The notes below the pieces were generated by a model. The model saw only the letters and a list, made by a program, of their open reading frames with translations, ran no database searches and was not told the DNA's origin. A DNA stretch of 64,000 bases, taken from contig VWVT01000004.1 in NCBI GenBank assembly GCA_008638415.1, positions 248,001-312,000 on the forward strand. Reading direction: 5' to 3'. This DNA comes from Nocardiopsis sinuspersici. GTDB taxonomy: Bacteria; Actinomycetota; Actinomycetes; Streptosporangiales; Streptosporangiaceae. Numbering within the stretch: the stretch's first letter is position 1; each line of letters starts with the position of its first letter. This document shows positions 53,018 through 62,084 of the stretch, piece by piece. Position numbers and translations under genes: made by a program.

Positions 53018-54883
53018 CTACCGTCCGACCAGGCGGGTCAGGAATTCCTGGGTTTCCGGGTCCGTCGAGTACAGGACCGTGCCCCGCATCCCACGAGTGA
53101 GCAGCACTTTGTACGTGTTGCGGATCAGCGCCTCGGCCTCGGCGTCGGTGGTCTTCTTCCCCAGGGCGGGATCCCTGTTGGCCATGTGGTCCACCACCAG
53201 TCGGCCGTCACGGAAGACCAGGTCGGGTCCCAGGATCACCCCTGACCAGTCGTACTCGAAGCCCTGGGCCGTGTACACGCACCCCACCTGGTCGAAGCCG
53301 CCCTCCTCCGTCGCCCACAGAGCGCTCGGGGGCACACCCGGAAGCCAGCGGTCCAGCCGGCTGTTCCAGGGGCGGGCCCAGTCACCGATGCGGACGTCGT
53401 TCTCCAGGGGGCGGTCCTTCTCGGCCTTGCTCCAGGGCCAGCAGTATCCGGCGCTCAGTCGCGCGGTGTAGCCCTGCTCCAGTGTCGGACGCAGGAACTC
53501 CTCCATCTCCGTGGGGGAGGAGGCCGTACTCAGGACGAAGTTCTCGTCGCCCTCCCAGGGGATCGGCCCGCCGGGGGCGAGGCCGAGCAGGCGCAGGACC
53601 CACTGTTCGTACAGCGCGCTGCCACCGCACCGGAACTGCCCGGCCAGGTCGATCTGGTGAACCTGGTACCCCTTGTCCTTCGCGTGCCGGCGGATGGTCT
53701 CCATGGTGCCCATCTCGCCGGGCCGCACCACCTGGTGCTCGTCCAGGAGGAAGACGGGGACCCTGGCCGCCGAGAGCAGTTCGTCCACCTGGGCCCTCCC
53801 GGTACGCAGAGTGGCCTTCGTGTAGCGGTTGGCCGAGGTCTCGCGGATGCGGTGCGACTCGTCGCAGATCAGTACCTCGAACTGGTTCGGCGAGGACGTC
53901 ATGAAGCTGTTGAAGTACTTGAACAGCTCCTGCACCCGCGGGCTGCGCTTCCCCGCCACCTTGCGCATGGTCGTGGTGAAGGCCTTCGAGCCGGTCGCGT
54001 GCATGGTGCTGGTCCCCTTGCGGGAGAGCTCGCCGAGCAGGGACAGGGCGATGACGCTCTTGCCGCTGCCGGGGCCGCCGCTGATGATGACGGCGGTCTT
54101 CCGGTCCTCCTCGTGGGCCCGTTCCACCGCGTGCATGACCATGCGGAACGCGGTGTGCTGCTCGTCCAGCAGGGTGAACTGGGTCCGTTCCTTGACCTCG
54201 GCCGCCGCGACCTTCATCAACTGGCGGCTGGGACGGACCTTCCCGCCCAGAAGACGGTCCGCGGCCTCGGCACCCGGAAGCGGTGCGAGCCTGCTGCGAA
54301 GGAAGTCCAGGAACTCACCGCGCCGCTGGGCGGTGAAGAGCTGGCCGTTGCCGTCCTGCGGAAGGTCGAAGAGGTCGCGCACGGCCGGATCGTAGGCGTT
54401 GTGCAGGTAGGCGGCGCCCCGGATCTGCTTGTCGGGATCGGTGACCGAGGAGACGAAGTCGCCGATGTAGGAGCAGTAGTCGCGCACCTGCAGGACGGGA
54501 TGCAGCTTGGGGCCTCCGGGCTGGTGGGGGACCAGCACCATGGTCGGGTCCTCTTCCCACGACTCGGCCTCGCTCCACTGCTTGAGCTCGACGACCACGT
54601 AGCTGTGGTCGTTCGTCTCGGGATGGTGACCGGCGAGCACCACGTCCACACGCTTGTCGGACAGAGGCAGGCGGTACTCCATCAGTACCTCGACGTCGCC
54701 CAGGCCCGCGTCGACCAGGTCGCCGGCCAGGGCGGGCAGGCTCCGGTTCCAGGAGCGAACCTCCGACGGGCTGGTAGAGCGTCCGGTCGAGAAGCGCATG
54801 TGCTCGGCGATGAGCTCGCCGAGCCGCCCCTCGAGTTCGGAGAAGCGGGACAGGGACGCGGCGGATCGGCGAAAGGCCGTCAA
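53018..54883 (-). CDS. PD-(D/E)XK-like nuclease fused to DUF2075/Schlafen group 3 helicase (paralogue A)
   Basis: The 621-residue protein has an N-terminal nuclease-like part with RVDVVLAGHHP and VVVELKQW (about 95-102), and a SF1-type DUF2075 helicase: GGPGSGKSVIAL (about 265), ICDESHRIRETS, DEHQVVRPGE, FRCGGS, QVGCVYTAQGFEYDWSGV and LLTRGMRGTVLYS. It should cut and translocate nucleic acid. Start is uncertain: TTG 54883 has GGAG 5 bases upstream; GTG 54889 is an alternative. It is divergent from the EVE-HNH operon and is about as similar to paralogue C as to B is not, being clearly closer to C. Confidence 0.85.
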   Translation of the reverse strand: MTAFRRSAASLSRFSELEGRLGELIAEHMRFSTGRSTSPSEVRSWNRSLPALAGDLVDAGLGDVEVLMEYRLPLSDKRVDVVLAGHHPETNDHSYVVVELKQWSEAESWEEDPTMVLVPHQPGGPKLHPVLQVRDYCSYIGDFVSSVTDPDKQIRGAAYLHNAYDPAVRDLFDLPQDGNGQLFTAQRRGEFLDFLRSRLAPLPGAEAADRLLGGKVRPSRQLMKVAAAEVKERTQFTLLDEQHTAFRMVMHAVERAHEEDRKTAVIISGGPGSGKSVIALSLLGELSRKGTSTMHATGSKAFTTTMRKVAGKRSPRVQELFKYFNSFMTSSPNQFEVLICDESHRIRETSANRYTKATLRTGRAQVDELLSAARVPVFLLDEHQVVRPGEMGTMETIRRHAKDKGYQVHQIDLAGQFRCGGSALYEQWVLRLLGLAPGGPIPWEGDENFVLSTASSPTEMEEFLRPTLEQGYTARLSAGYCWPWSKAEKDRPLENDVRIGDWARPWNSRLDRWLPGVPPSALWATEEGGFDQVGCVYTAQGFEYDWSGVILGPDLVFRDGRLVVDHMANRDPALGKKTTDAEAEALIRNTYKVLLTRGMRGTVLYSTDPETQEFLTRLVGR

Positions 54884-55088
54884 AGACACTCCAGGGCAGC
54901 ACGAAGGGGAACTCGTGCGGGTGGAGGCGTGTCCTCGGCGGAAGCCTGTCGGGCCGCAGATCGTATCTGACCAGGCTAACGGCGTCATCGCCGACGGAAA
55001 CGGTTCTCCACGAAACACGAGGTGGGACGCGGTGTTGTTCGGTACTGGCTCCGAACGTCGTGAGCAACTCGTACCATATGCCGACTTG

Positions 55089-55117
55089 CTGACATTTTGC
55101 CGTGATGCCAGATATGA
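55089..55117 (+). promoter_or_regulatory. Candidate promoter of the EVE-HNH/helicase operon
   Basis: CTGACA (55089-55094), 17 bp, then ATATGA (55112-55117) lies 44 bases before the GTG at 55161 in an AT-richer stretch of the 277-bp gap between divergent defence genes. It is the best sigma70-like match there. Position and spacing support it; strength is unknown. Confidence 0.45.
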
Positions 55118-55160
55118 GCGTTCTAGAGTTCGCGGGTCGTGCCCGCCAGAGGGGAGGACC

Positions 55161-56123
55161 GTGGCGACGGTTTTCGTGTACGTGGGTGAGAAGGGGCGGA
55201 AGAACCTCGACACCGGGATCCGTGAATCGGTATGGGGCTGGAAGCCCGGCGCTGTGGAGGGCAAGTCGCACCTGGAGGTACTCCAGTCCCTTCACGCGGG
55301 GGACTACCTGGTCCTGGGCTATCTGGGCCTGGGAAGGATCAAGGCGGAGCGGGCACAGGGACGCACGGTGTCCGAGCTGATCATCACCCGGCTCACCGGC
55401 GGTCTCTACGAGGCACACATCCCGGTCTGGGATGACGAAACGTATCCGTACCGATTGCCAATGGACGTGCTGGAGGTATGGAAGGACGTCGGCAGAACCG
55501 ACATCGGCGACGACGCATGGGAAGCCCTACGGCGCTCCGCGACCAACAGCTGCACCGCCATACCTTCCGCGAACGAGGACTCCTTCATGGAGAAGGTCCT
55601 GGCCAAGGTCCTGGGGGAATGGCAGCAGGAACTCGTCCAGGCCGGAAAGGCGGCGGACGCCTCCGGTGATGCCGACGACCCCGCGGACATCGCGGCACTC
55701 GACCTGCCACCGGTGACCGACCGTCTGGCCTATGTCCGCGCTCGCACGGAGCAGAAGGCACTGCGCCGCAGAAAACTCGCAGGGAGGAACGAAGTTCCCT
55801 GCGACCTCTGTCAGCTCCTGCTGCCCAAGCGGCTCGTGCACACCGCTCACATCAAGCGGCGCAGTGTGACCTCCCGTCAAGAGCGCGGAGACCTCAGCAA
55901 CGTCATGTTCGCCTGCGTGCTCGGCTGCGACTCGCTCTTCGAACACGGCTACGTCTACGTCGACGCGGACGGGGCGATCCGCCCCGCAGAGCAGTCTGCG
56001 AACACCCCCGACCTCACCACCGCCGTCGCGCGCCTCGGTGACACCTGCACCGCCCACACCGGCGCGAGCGCCGACTACTTCTCCTGGCACCGCCACAACA
56101 TCGCCCACGTGAAAGAGAGCTGA
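55161..56123 (+). CDS. EVE-like domain and HNH nuclease, putative modification-dependent restriction enzyme
   Basis: The 320-residue protein has an N-terminal PUA/EVE-like domain (VFVYVGEKGRKNLDTGIRES, GWKPG, GDYLVLGYLGLGRIKAER, YPYRLPMDVLEVWKD), the fold that reads modified cytosines, and a C-terminal HNH nuclease near residue 214 with CDLC, HTAHIKRRSVTSRQERGD and a late FEHGYVYVDADG. EVE-HNH fusions are known type IV restriction enzymes. GTG 55161 follows GGGGAGGA. Its stop overlaps the start of the helicase gene (TGATG), implying a two-protein system. The EVE call is moderately sure, HNH more so. Confidence 0.65.
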   Translation: MATVFVYVGEKGRKNLDTGIRESVWGWKPGAVEGKSHLEVLQSLHAGDYLVLGYLGLGRIKAERAQGRTVSELIITRLTGGLYEAHIPVWDDETYPYRLPMDVLEVWKDVGRTDIGDDAWEALRRSATNSCTAIPSANEDSFMEKVLAKVLGEWQQELVQAGKAADASGDADDPADIAALDLPPVTDRLAYVRARTEQKALRRRKLAGRNEVPCDLCQLLLPKRLVHTAHIKRRSVTSRQERGDLSNVMFACVLGCDSLFEHGYVYVDADGAIRPAEQSANTPDLTTAVARLGDTCTAHTGASADYFSWHRHNIAHVKES

Positions 56124-58027
56124 TGCCGGAAACCTCCCCCACCACCCCCCTGCGCTTCGTCCATGCCGGCCGAGTCGGTGACACGGCCAAGGAGCTGCGG
56201 CAGCCCGACTTCGTCGAACGCTGTGTATCCGCCTACCGAGCCGCTGGTTTCGGAGAACCCGGTGAGTCCGAGATCCGCAGTTGGCGCAACAGCTGGCCCC
56301 CGTTGATGGACGCCCTGGTCCGTGCGGGCCTGGAGAACCTCTACGTCTACCTCGAGTTCGCCACCCTCGACACCGAGAGCCGTATCGATGCCCTGCTCGT
56401 CGGCAGCCGAGCCACGGACGACGCGATCGCCGTCGTGGTGGAGCTGAAGCAGTGGACCGAAGCGAACTCCGTGGCCACCAACCTGGTACGTCTGCCCGGC
56501 AGTGAACGGCTGTGGACGCACCCGCTCGCCCAGACCGCCGGCTACATGGCCTTCCTCGACCAGTGGTTCGGGTCGGACACGGTCGAGCTCGAGGTGCGGG
56601 GCGTGGCCTTCCTCCACAACGCGACCCGCTCCCAGGCCGACAGCGTCCGGGACAGCGGACGGCTGCCCTCCGGCTACCGCGTACCCGTGCTGAGCGGGGA
56701 GGAGACGCGCGACGCGAAGAGCCAGGCGGACCTGCGGCAGCTCTTCCAGTGCGGCGACGTGCAGGAACTCGAGGAACGCGTACACCGTCACTTCGAGGAA
56801 GCGCGGTGGCGTGGGAGCGAATCCCTGCTGGCCAGCGTGGCCGCCGCTGTGCGAGGCGAACCCTCGTTCAAGCTCGTCGGTGACCAGCAGACCGCCCTCC
56901 TCGACATCCGGGCCCGGGTCCAGAGCGCGCTGGACGGCGGCCGTCGCACCGTCATCGTGGTCCAGGGAGGGCCGGGTAGCGGAAAGACCGCGCTGGCCAT
57001 GCGGCTGCTCGGTGACTACGTCAACAACCCGGACGTGCGCGCCCGCTACGGGACGCCCTCCGGCGCCCTGACACGCAACCTGCGGGAGACCTTGGAGGTC
57101 GCCGGTTCCGACCCGCTGTTCCAGCTGCCGAAGAACAAGGTGCGCGACTCCAGCCTGATGATCATCGACGAGGTCCACCGCTACCACCAACGCAGCGGCG
57201 GCCTCCGCTCCTACGTCCTGGGGAACCTGTCGGAGGTCCGCGTCGTGGTCGTCTTCCTCGACGAGCGCCAGCGGGTCCGGCCCAACGAGGGCGTGACCGA
57301 GCGGGAGATCCGTGAGTTCGCCCAGGAGGCGACACCTCCCCTCGACGTGGTCACGCACAACCTCAACGGCAGCTTCCGCTGCAACGGCTCCCGGGAGTTC
57401 AACACGTGGGTGGACGACCTGCTGTACGAGCAGCCGCGGACGTGGGCCGGGACCGACTACGACCTGGCCGTCAGCTCCAACCCGTCGGAGATGGAGCGGT
57501 GGCTCGATGCGTGTCTGGAAGAGGAGCGCAGCGCACGCATCAGCGCCGGGTTCTGCTGGGGATGGGACGAGGTGCGACTCGGGGAGGCGCTGCCCGGTGT
57601 CCGGATCGAGTGGGCGGGCGAACCGCACGGAGAGCCGCAGCGCTGGGAGCGTCCGTGGAACCTGCGCAAGGACCAGACGATCGCCGCGAGCGGTGAGTTC
57701 GTCGGTCCGGAGAGCTGGTTGTGGGCCACCCGGCCCGGGGGCGATCGCCAGGTCGGGTGCGTCTACACGGCGCAGGGACTGGAGTACGACGACGCCGGTG
57801 TCATCCTCGGCCCCGACCTGGTCCGCCGCGAGGGCCGTTGGGAGGCCCGTCCGGAGGAGAGCCGGGACAAGGCGATGCGGGGCGTCAGCACCGACGAGTA
57901 CCTCGACCTCGCGAAGAACACCTACCGGGTGCTGATGACCCGGGGGATGAGGTCGTGCCGCCTCTACTCCACGGACGAGGGGACCCAGGAGTTCCTGGCA
58001 TCGATCGTTCCCGGGACGACCAGCTGA
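56123..58027 (+). CDS. PD-(D/E)XK-like nuclease fused to DUF2075/Schlafen group 3 helicase (paralogue B)
   Basis: The 634-residue protein has N-terminal RIDALLVGS and VVVELKQW (about 105-112), then a DUF2075 helicase: GGPGSGKTALAM (about 281), LMIIDEVHRYHQRS (about 347), FLDERQRVRPNEG, SFRCNGS, QVGCVYTAQGLEYDDAGV and LMTRGMRSCRLYS. It diverges more from A and C than they do from each other. Its ATG shares a base with the stop of the EVE-HNH gene. It probably supplies DNA translocation to that nuclease. Confidence 0.85.
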   Translation: MPETSPTTPLRFVHAGRVGDTAKELRQPDFVERCVSAYRAAGFGEPGESEIRSWRNSWPPLMDALVRAGLENLYVYLEFATLDTESRIDALLVGSRATDDAIAVVVELKQWTEANSVATNLVRLPGSERLWTHPLAQTAGYMAFLDQWFGSDTVELEVRGVAFLHNATRSQADSVRDSGRLPSGYRVPVLSGEETRDAKSQADLRQLFQCGDVQELEERVHRHFEEARWRGSESLLASVAAAVRGEPSFKLVGDQQTALLDIRARVQSALDGGRRTVIVVQGGPGSGKTALAMRLLGDYVNNPDVRARYGTPSGALTRNLRETLEVAGSDPLFQLPKNKVRDSSLMIIDEVHRYHQRSGGLRSYVLGNLSEVRVVVVFLDERQRVRPNEGVTEREIREFAQEATPPLDVVTHNLNGSFRCNGSREFNTWVDDLLYEQPRTWAGTDYDLAVSSNPSEMERWLDACLEEERSARISAGFCWGWDEVRLGEALPGVRIEWAGEPHGEPQRWERPWNLRKDQTIAASGEFVGPESWLWATRPGGDRQVGCVYTAQGLEYDDAGVILGPDLVRREGRWEARPEESRDKAMRGVSTDEYLDLAKNTYRVLMTRGMRSCRLYSTDEGTQEFLASIVPGTTS

Positions 58028-58122
58028 CACGGTGACCCGTCGGTGGACGGAACCGCACGTCCACCGACGGATCTGTGGAGAACGCTGACGCGCTTGTGGC
58101 GTTCTCTGCCATCATCAGGGGA

Positions 58123-58773
58123 ATGGACCTCCATTCCCGGCACGCGAGCGCCCTCGTCGGATCCGACGACGTGGACACCGTGGGTCTGCGAATGCGCGGT
58201 GAGGATGTCGTGGTCGTCTACCGCGCCGATCCGGAGCAGAGAGCCCTCCGCTGGGGGAGCAGGCCCCTGGGTTCGAGGCTGGGTGTCTTCCAGGTACTGC
58301 AGAGCCTCCCCCTCGGTGAATGGATTCCCGTCGACGCCCTCACGGAACGGGAACGCCGGATCCTTCCGGCGATCCCGTCATGGGCGCTGAAGAAACAGAA
58401 CCGGCGTGTGCTTCGGCTTGCTGACGTGCCGGTCCATGTGGATTTGGTCGTCATCCGAGGAGACGAAGGGCTCGACACCCTGGACCGCGCCTGCCTGGTA
58501 GGGCTGGCGGCTCCGCGGATGGCACTGTGCGCCACGCTTGGTACCGACGCCAAACGAGCGCTGTGGGAGGCGGACTACTACGGCGTGGGGCTCGCGGTGA
58601 CGGACGACTCGGACATGGCGGTGCTGGTCCCTCATCGGACCACGGTTCCCGAATCCGCAGCCGCTCTGCGCTGGCTGCTGGCCGAACGCGTCCACACGGT
58701 CCTGGAGAGCGGTGCCCGGGAAGCTTTCAGTGGTGCGGTTGAGCCCAGTACTCCAGAGCCTTCGAAGGCCTGA
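58123..58773 (+). CDS. Unknown protein, defence-island context
   Basis: The 216-residue protein starts MDLHSRHASALVGSDDVDTV; an in-frame GTG at 58075 would add 16 residues. It contains VHVDLVVIRGDEGLDTL, ALCATLGTDAKRALWEADYY and AVTDDSDMAVLVPHRT, without a family I recognise. The last 47 bases overlap the convergent TGT-like gene, so the 3' ends cannot vary freely. It follows the helicase gene by 95 bp on the same strand and could belong to that system. Confidence 0.55.
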   Translation: MDLHSRHASALVGSDDVDTVGLRMRGEDVVVVYRADPEQRALRWGSRPLGSRLGVFQVLQSLPLGEWIPVDALTERERRILPAIPSWALKKQNRRVLRLADVPVHVDLVVIRGDEGLDTLDRACLVGLAAPRMALCATLGTDAKRALWEADYYGVGLAVTDDSDMAVLVPHRTTVPESAAALRWLLAERVHTVLESGAREAFSGAVEPSTPEPSKA

Positions 58774-59965
58774 ACTTGTCCCGGACCGGGGACACGCGCC
58801 TGCTGTACTCCTCGTGGTTCTGGAGGGCGCAGGCGCATTTCTCCCGCCACCGCGAGCGGCACGCAGGGACGTGTGAACCGCTCAACTCCCACCAGAGCCC
58901 CGACCACACCGCCAGGTTGTGCGCGTGGGCCCGCGGGGTGTCGGCCGAGTCCTGGAGCTGGACGAGAGAGCGGCCGACACGTCCCGCGCCCTCGTTCTCG
59001 CCCGAGTCCGCGCACGGCGGACAGGAGCACCGGAGTGAGTCCGCCCGCAAGTGGTCGGCCAGGGTCGACCCCCGGAAGTAGCCCAGGAGATCGGGTACCA
59101 GGACGTTGGGACTGGTGTCGCTGGGATCCGGATTGAAGGATCTCTCCCCGGGCGGGAAGGCCCGCCGTGTGGACGCGGTGTCGCCGATCGAAGCGAAGGA
59201 CGCACCGTGGACCATGGCATCCACCGCCGCCAGGTCGATCCGCAGGAGCGCGGTCTCCTCGACTTCGGAGAAGATCCGCCTCAACGCTTGTGCGTTCTGC
59301 TTCGAGGACGCGGGTTTGTCCTTGGATCCGAGGATCAGCGCCTTGGGAATGCGTACTCGTCGCAGGAGCGAGACGAGCTCATCCAAGCGCTGGGTGAGCC
59401 AGCGGGCGTCCACCGGGACGGCGAAGGCGACCCGGCTGGTGTCCGTCGCGTTGATCTGCGACACGGCCTCTTCCAGGGCTCGGGCTCCATTCTCACCGAC
59501 GTCCAAGTATCTGGTGGGCGTGAGAACGAGGTCGGCCGTGCACTCTTCCCACTGTTCGAGTGTTCCCTGGAGCCCTTCGTCATGGAAGAGGGTCGGTTCC
59601 CGCAGCGCGAAGGGTTCCGCCACGGTCGCGAAGTGGCGCTCGTACGCGGACGGGTCGAGGACCATCGGGCAGTCGTCCCGTCCCTGGACGGTGACGAAGT
59701 CGGCGAGTCGTTTCGCGGCGTCCTGCCCCGAGAAGACCACTCCTCCCGATCTCGGATCAATGTGGTCCAGGGGAGCGTTCTTCGTGCCCTTGACGTGTAG
59801 CAGCACACGGCCGCGTACGGCTGCCAAAGGATCGGTGGGCGCGTGGTCGGAAGCTGGAGAGGGGATTCGCCCGGGGGGAATGGGCACCGCTTCACCTCGT
59901 GGGTCCGCGTCGGCAGTCGCCTTCAGCGTTCCCTGAAAGGGACGAGCGGGCACCTTCGTGTCCAC
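58727..59965 (-). CDS. TIM-barrel protein resembling tRNA-guanine transglycosylase/DpdA
   Basis: The 412-residue protein has barrel-like strands (CPMVLDPSAYERHF, DLVLTPTRYLDVG, AFAVPVDARWL, IPKALILGS, LLRIDLAAVDAMVHGASFAS) and a CSCPPC cluster (about 312-317) followed about 30 residues later by a HAHNLAVW, which matches the CxCxxC...H zinc motif of TGT enzymes. Family members exchange guanine for a 7-deazaguanine; DpdA does so in DNA. Other Dpd or queuosine genes are not in the window. The call rests on the zinc motif and strand pattern only. Confidence 0.45.
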   Translation of the reverse strand: MDTKVPARPFQGTLKATADADPRGEAVPIPPGRIPSPASDHAPTDPLAAVRGRVLLHVKGTKNAPLDHIDPRSGGVVFSGQDAAKRLADFVTVQGRDDCPMVLDPSAYERHFATVAEPFALREPTLFHDEGLQGTLEQWEECTADLVLTPTRYLDVGENGARALEEAVSQINATDTSRVAFAVPVDARWLTQRLDELVSLLRRVRIPKALILGSKDKPASSKQNAQALRRIFSEVEETALLRIDLAAVDAMVHGASFASIGDTASTRRAFPPGERSFNPDPSDTSPNVLVPDLLGYFRGSTLADHLRADSLRCSCPPCADSGENEGAGRVGRSLVQLQDSADTPRAHAHNLAVWSGLWWELSGSHVPACRSRWREKCACALQNHEEYSRRVSPVRDKFRPSKALEYWAQPHH

Positions 59966-60058
59966 TTCCGGTCACCGAGCGCAGTCGGCGTATGCGTGGA
60001 GGCGTTGATCTCAGGCGCATGCCTCAGGAAGCACTCCTTATCTCCTCCGCCACGGTCC

Positions 60059-61984
60059 TCAGAAGCCGAACAGCGGCAGCTGCTCGCCCTGCATCCGCAC
60101 GGGGGCAGGTGCTGGGTCGAGCCCGGCTCCGAGAGGCGGGACCAGCTCCTTCAGGTGTGCCTGGGTCTCGGGATCGACGGCGTAGACGATCGCGCCCCGC
60201 ATCGCACGGGTCAGCAGCACCTTGTAGCTGTTGCGAATGTAGGGGGAGGCCTGTTCCTCGGTGAGCGACGCACGGGGGACGCCACGGTCCTTGTTGGCGC
60301 TGTTGTCGGTCGTCAGGAGCCCGTCGCGGACCTTGACGTCCGGGCCGATGATGACGCCGGCCCAGTCGTACTCGAATCCCTGAGCCGTGTAGATGCAGCC
60401 CACCTGACCGATGCCCGCGGGGTCGGTCGCCCAGAACGCGCGGGGCGGGGCGCCGTCGACGGGCTTGTCGGCGTTGTTGTTCCATGGCATGGACCAGTCG
60501 CCGATGGTCACGTCCCGGACCAGCCTGCCGTCCTCGGTCGGCTTGCTCCACTTCCAGCAGAAGCCCGCTGTGATGCGTGCCGACTCGTGTTCGTCATTGA
60601 GCCGCCGTAGTTCCCGTTCCATTTCTGAGGGGGAGTCGGCCAGCCGCAGGGTGAAGGCCCCGTCATCGTGCCAGGCGAACGGCGGTTCCCCGGACAGGCC
60701 CAGGAAGCGGCGGACCCAGGAGTCGTAGGCGTCGCTCCCCCCGCAGCGGAACAGCCCCTTGAGTTCCACATGCCGGACTTCGAGCCCGCGTTTCTCGGCA
60801 TACGCCCTGATCTCCGGTAGAGAGCCGAGCTCGTTCTTACGCACCACCTGGTTCTCGTCCAACAGGAGCACGGGGACGCGTGCGGCATTCACCAACTCCT
60901 CGATCTGGGGCCGGTCGGAGCGCAGATCCCTTCGCGTGCGCCAGTTGTCGGAGCGCTCCCGTATGCGGTGGGCCTCGTCGCAGATCAGCACGTCCAGGTC
61001 GTTGCGGCGAGCATCACCGAAATTGGAGAAGTAACCGAACATGCTTCGAAAAGCCACGTTCTCCCGCTGGCCGCAGACCACCTTCTTCATGGTCTCCGTG
61101 AACGCGTACGATCCTGTCGCGTGCTGGACACCGTAACCGAGTCTGGTGAACTCTCCCAGAAGTTCCAGTGCGATGACGCTCTTGCCGCTGCCGGGGCCGC
61201 CGGTGACGACGACGATGCGTTTGTGGTCGTCCTGCCGTGACTGTTCCACGGTGTGCAGCGCGAGTTGGAACGCCTCCTGCTGTTCGGCGAGCAGTCGGTA
61301 CTGGCGTCTGCGGGCGATCTGGGTCGCGCTCAGGGCGGTCGTCGCCCTGCCGGGACGGACGCGGGAGTTCAGTAGACGGTCGGCGCTGGCGGTTCCCGAC
61401 ACGGGCGCCAGACGACTGCTCAGGAACTTGTGGAAGCGGTCGCGCTCACTGCCACTGAACACCAGGCCGTGTTCGGGGTGGAGCCGCTGGTACAGCTCCT
61501 CCACGGCTACGCGTGAGGCGTTGTGGAGATAGACCACGCCCCGCAGGTTGTTCGGCGTCCGTTCCACTGTGCTCACACGCTCGAGAAGGTGGTCGCAGTA
61601 CTTGCGCACCTGCAGAACGGGGTGACCGCGAATGCGCCCGGGGACTCCGGTGACGTCCACGGATTCGGGGTCGTCGGTGGCCGCGGAGACTTCGCTCCAC
61701 TGCTTGAGCTCCACCACGACGAAGCTGTCCCCTCCCGAACCGGGCATGACCCCGCAGAGGATCGCGTCCACACGCAGGTTGTTCCCCGGAAGCTGGCACT
61801 CGACCAGGACCTCGACGTCGCCGAGCCCTACCTTCACCAGGTCCTCGGCCAGCGCGGGGAGACTGTTCGCCCAGGACCTGACCTCGGAATCCAGTGGTGC
61901 CCTGCGTATCTGGTAGCTGACGGCCACGCGCACCTTGTCGGCCAGTCGGTCCGCAGGGATGGCCTGCATCTCACTTGCCGACAT
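60059..61984 (-). CDS. PD-(D/E)XK-like nuclease fused to DUF2075/Schlafen group 3 helicase (paralogue C)
   Basis: The 641-residue protein has RVDAILCGVMPG and VVVELKQW (about 88-95), then GGPGSGKSVIAL (about 261), LICDEAHRIRERS (about 332), LLDENQVVRKNE, FRCGGS, QVGCIYTAQGFEYDWAGV and LLTRAMRGAIVYA. The C-terminus ends GEQLPLFGF. It aligns with paralogue A along its whole length. It is divergent from the pglW region by about 100 bp. A third copy in 9 kb suggests repeated recruitment or duplication within the island. Confidence 0.87.
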   Translation of the reverse strand: MSASEMQAIPADRLADKVRVAVSYQIRRAPLDSEVRSWANSLPALAEDLVKVGLGDVEVLVECQLPGNNLRVDAILCGVMPGSGGDSFVVVELKQWSEVSAATDDPESVDVTGVPGRIRGHPVLQVRKYCDHLLERVSTVERTPNNLRGVVYLHNASRVAVEELYQRLHPEHGLVFSGSERDRFHKFLSSRLAPVSGTASADRLLNSRVRPGRATTALSATQIARRRQYRLLAEQQEAFQLALHTVEQSRQDDHKRIVVVTGGPGSGKSVIALELLGEFTRLGYGVQHATGSYAFTETMKKVVCGQRENVAFRSMFGYFSNFGDARRNDLDVLICDEAHRIRERSDNWRTRRDLRSDRPQIEELVNAARVPVLLLDENQVVRKNELGSLPEIRAYAEKRGLEVRHVELKGLFRCGGSDAYDSWVRRFLGLSGEPPFAWHDDGAFTLRLADSPSEMERELRRLNDEHESARITAGFCWKWSKPTEDGRLVRDVTIGDWSMPWNNNADKPVDGAPPRAFWATDPAGIGQVGCIYTAQGFEYDWAGVIIGPDVKVRDGLLTTDNSANKDRGVPRASLTEEQASPYIRNSYKVLLTRAMRGAIVYAVDPETQAHLKELVPPLGAGLDPAPAPVRMQGEQLPLFGF

Positions 61985-62084
61985 ACGGACGGCGAACAGG
62001 GGGACCTCCTGGGGGGATGGGATCTGAGTTCGTCCTTAACACCATGAGACGGTCAATTCTCAGATTAGCCATTAAGGAGGACAT

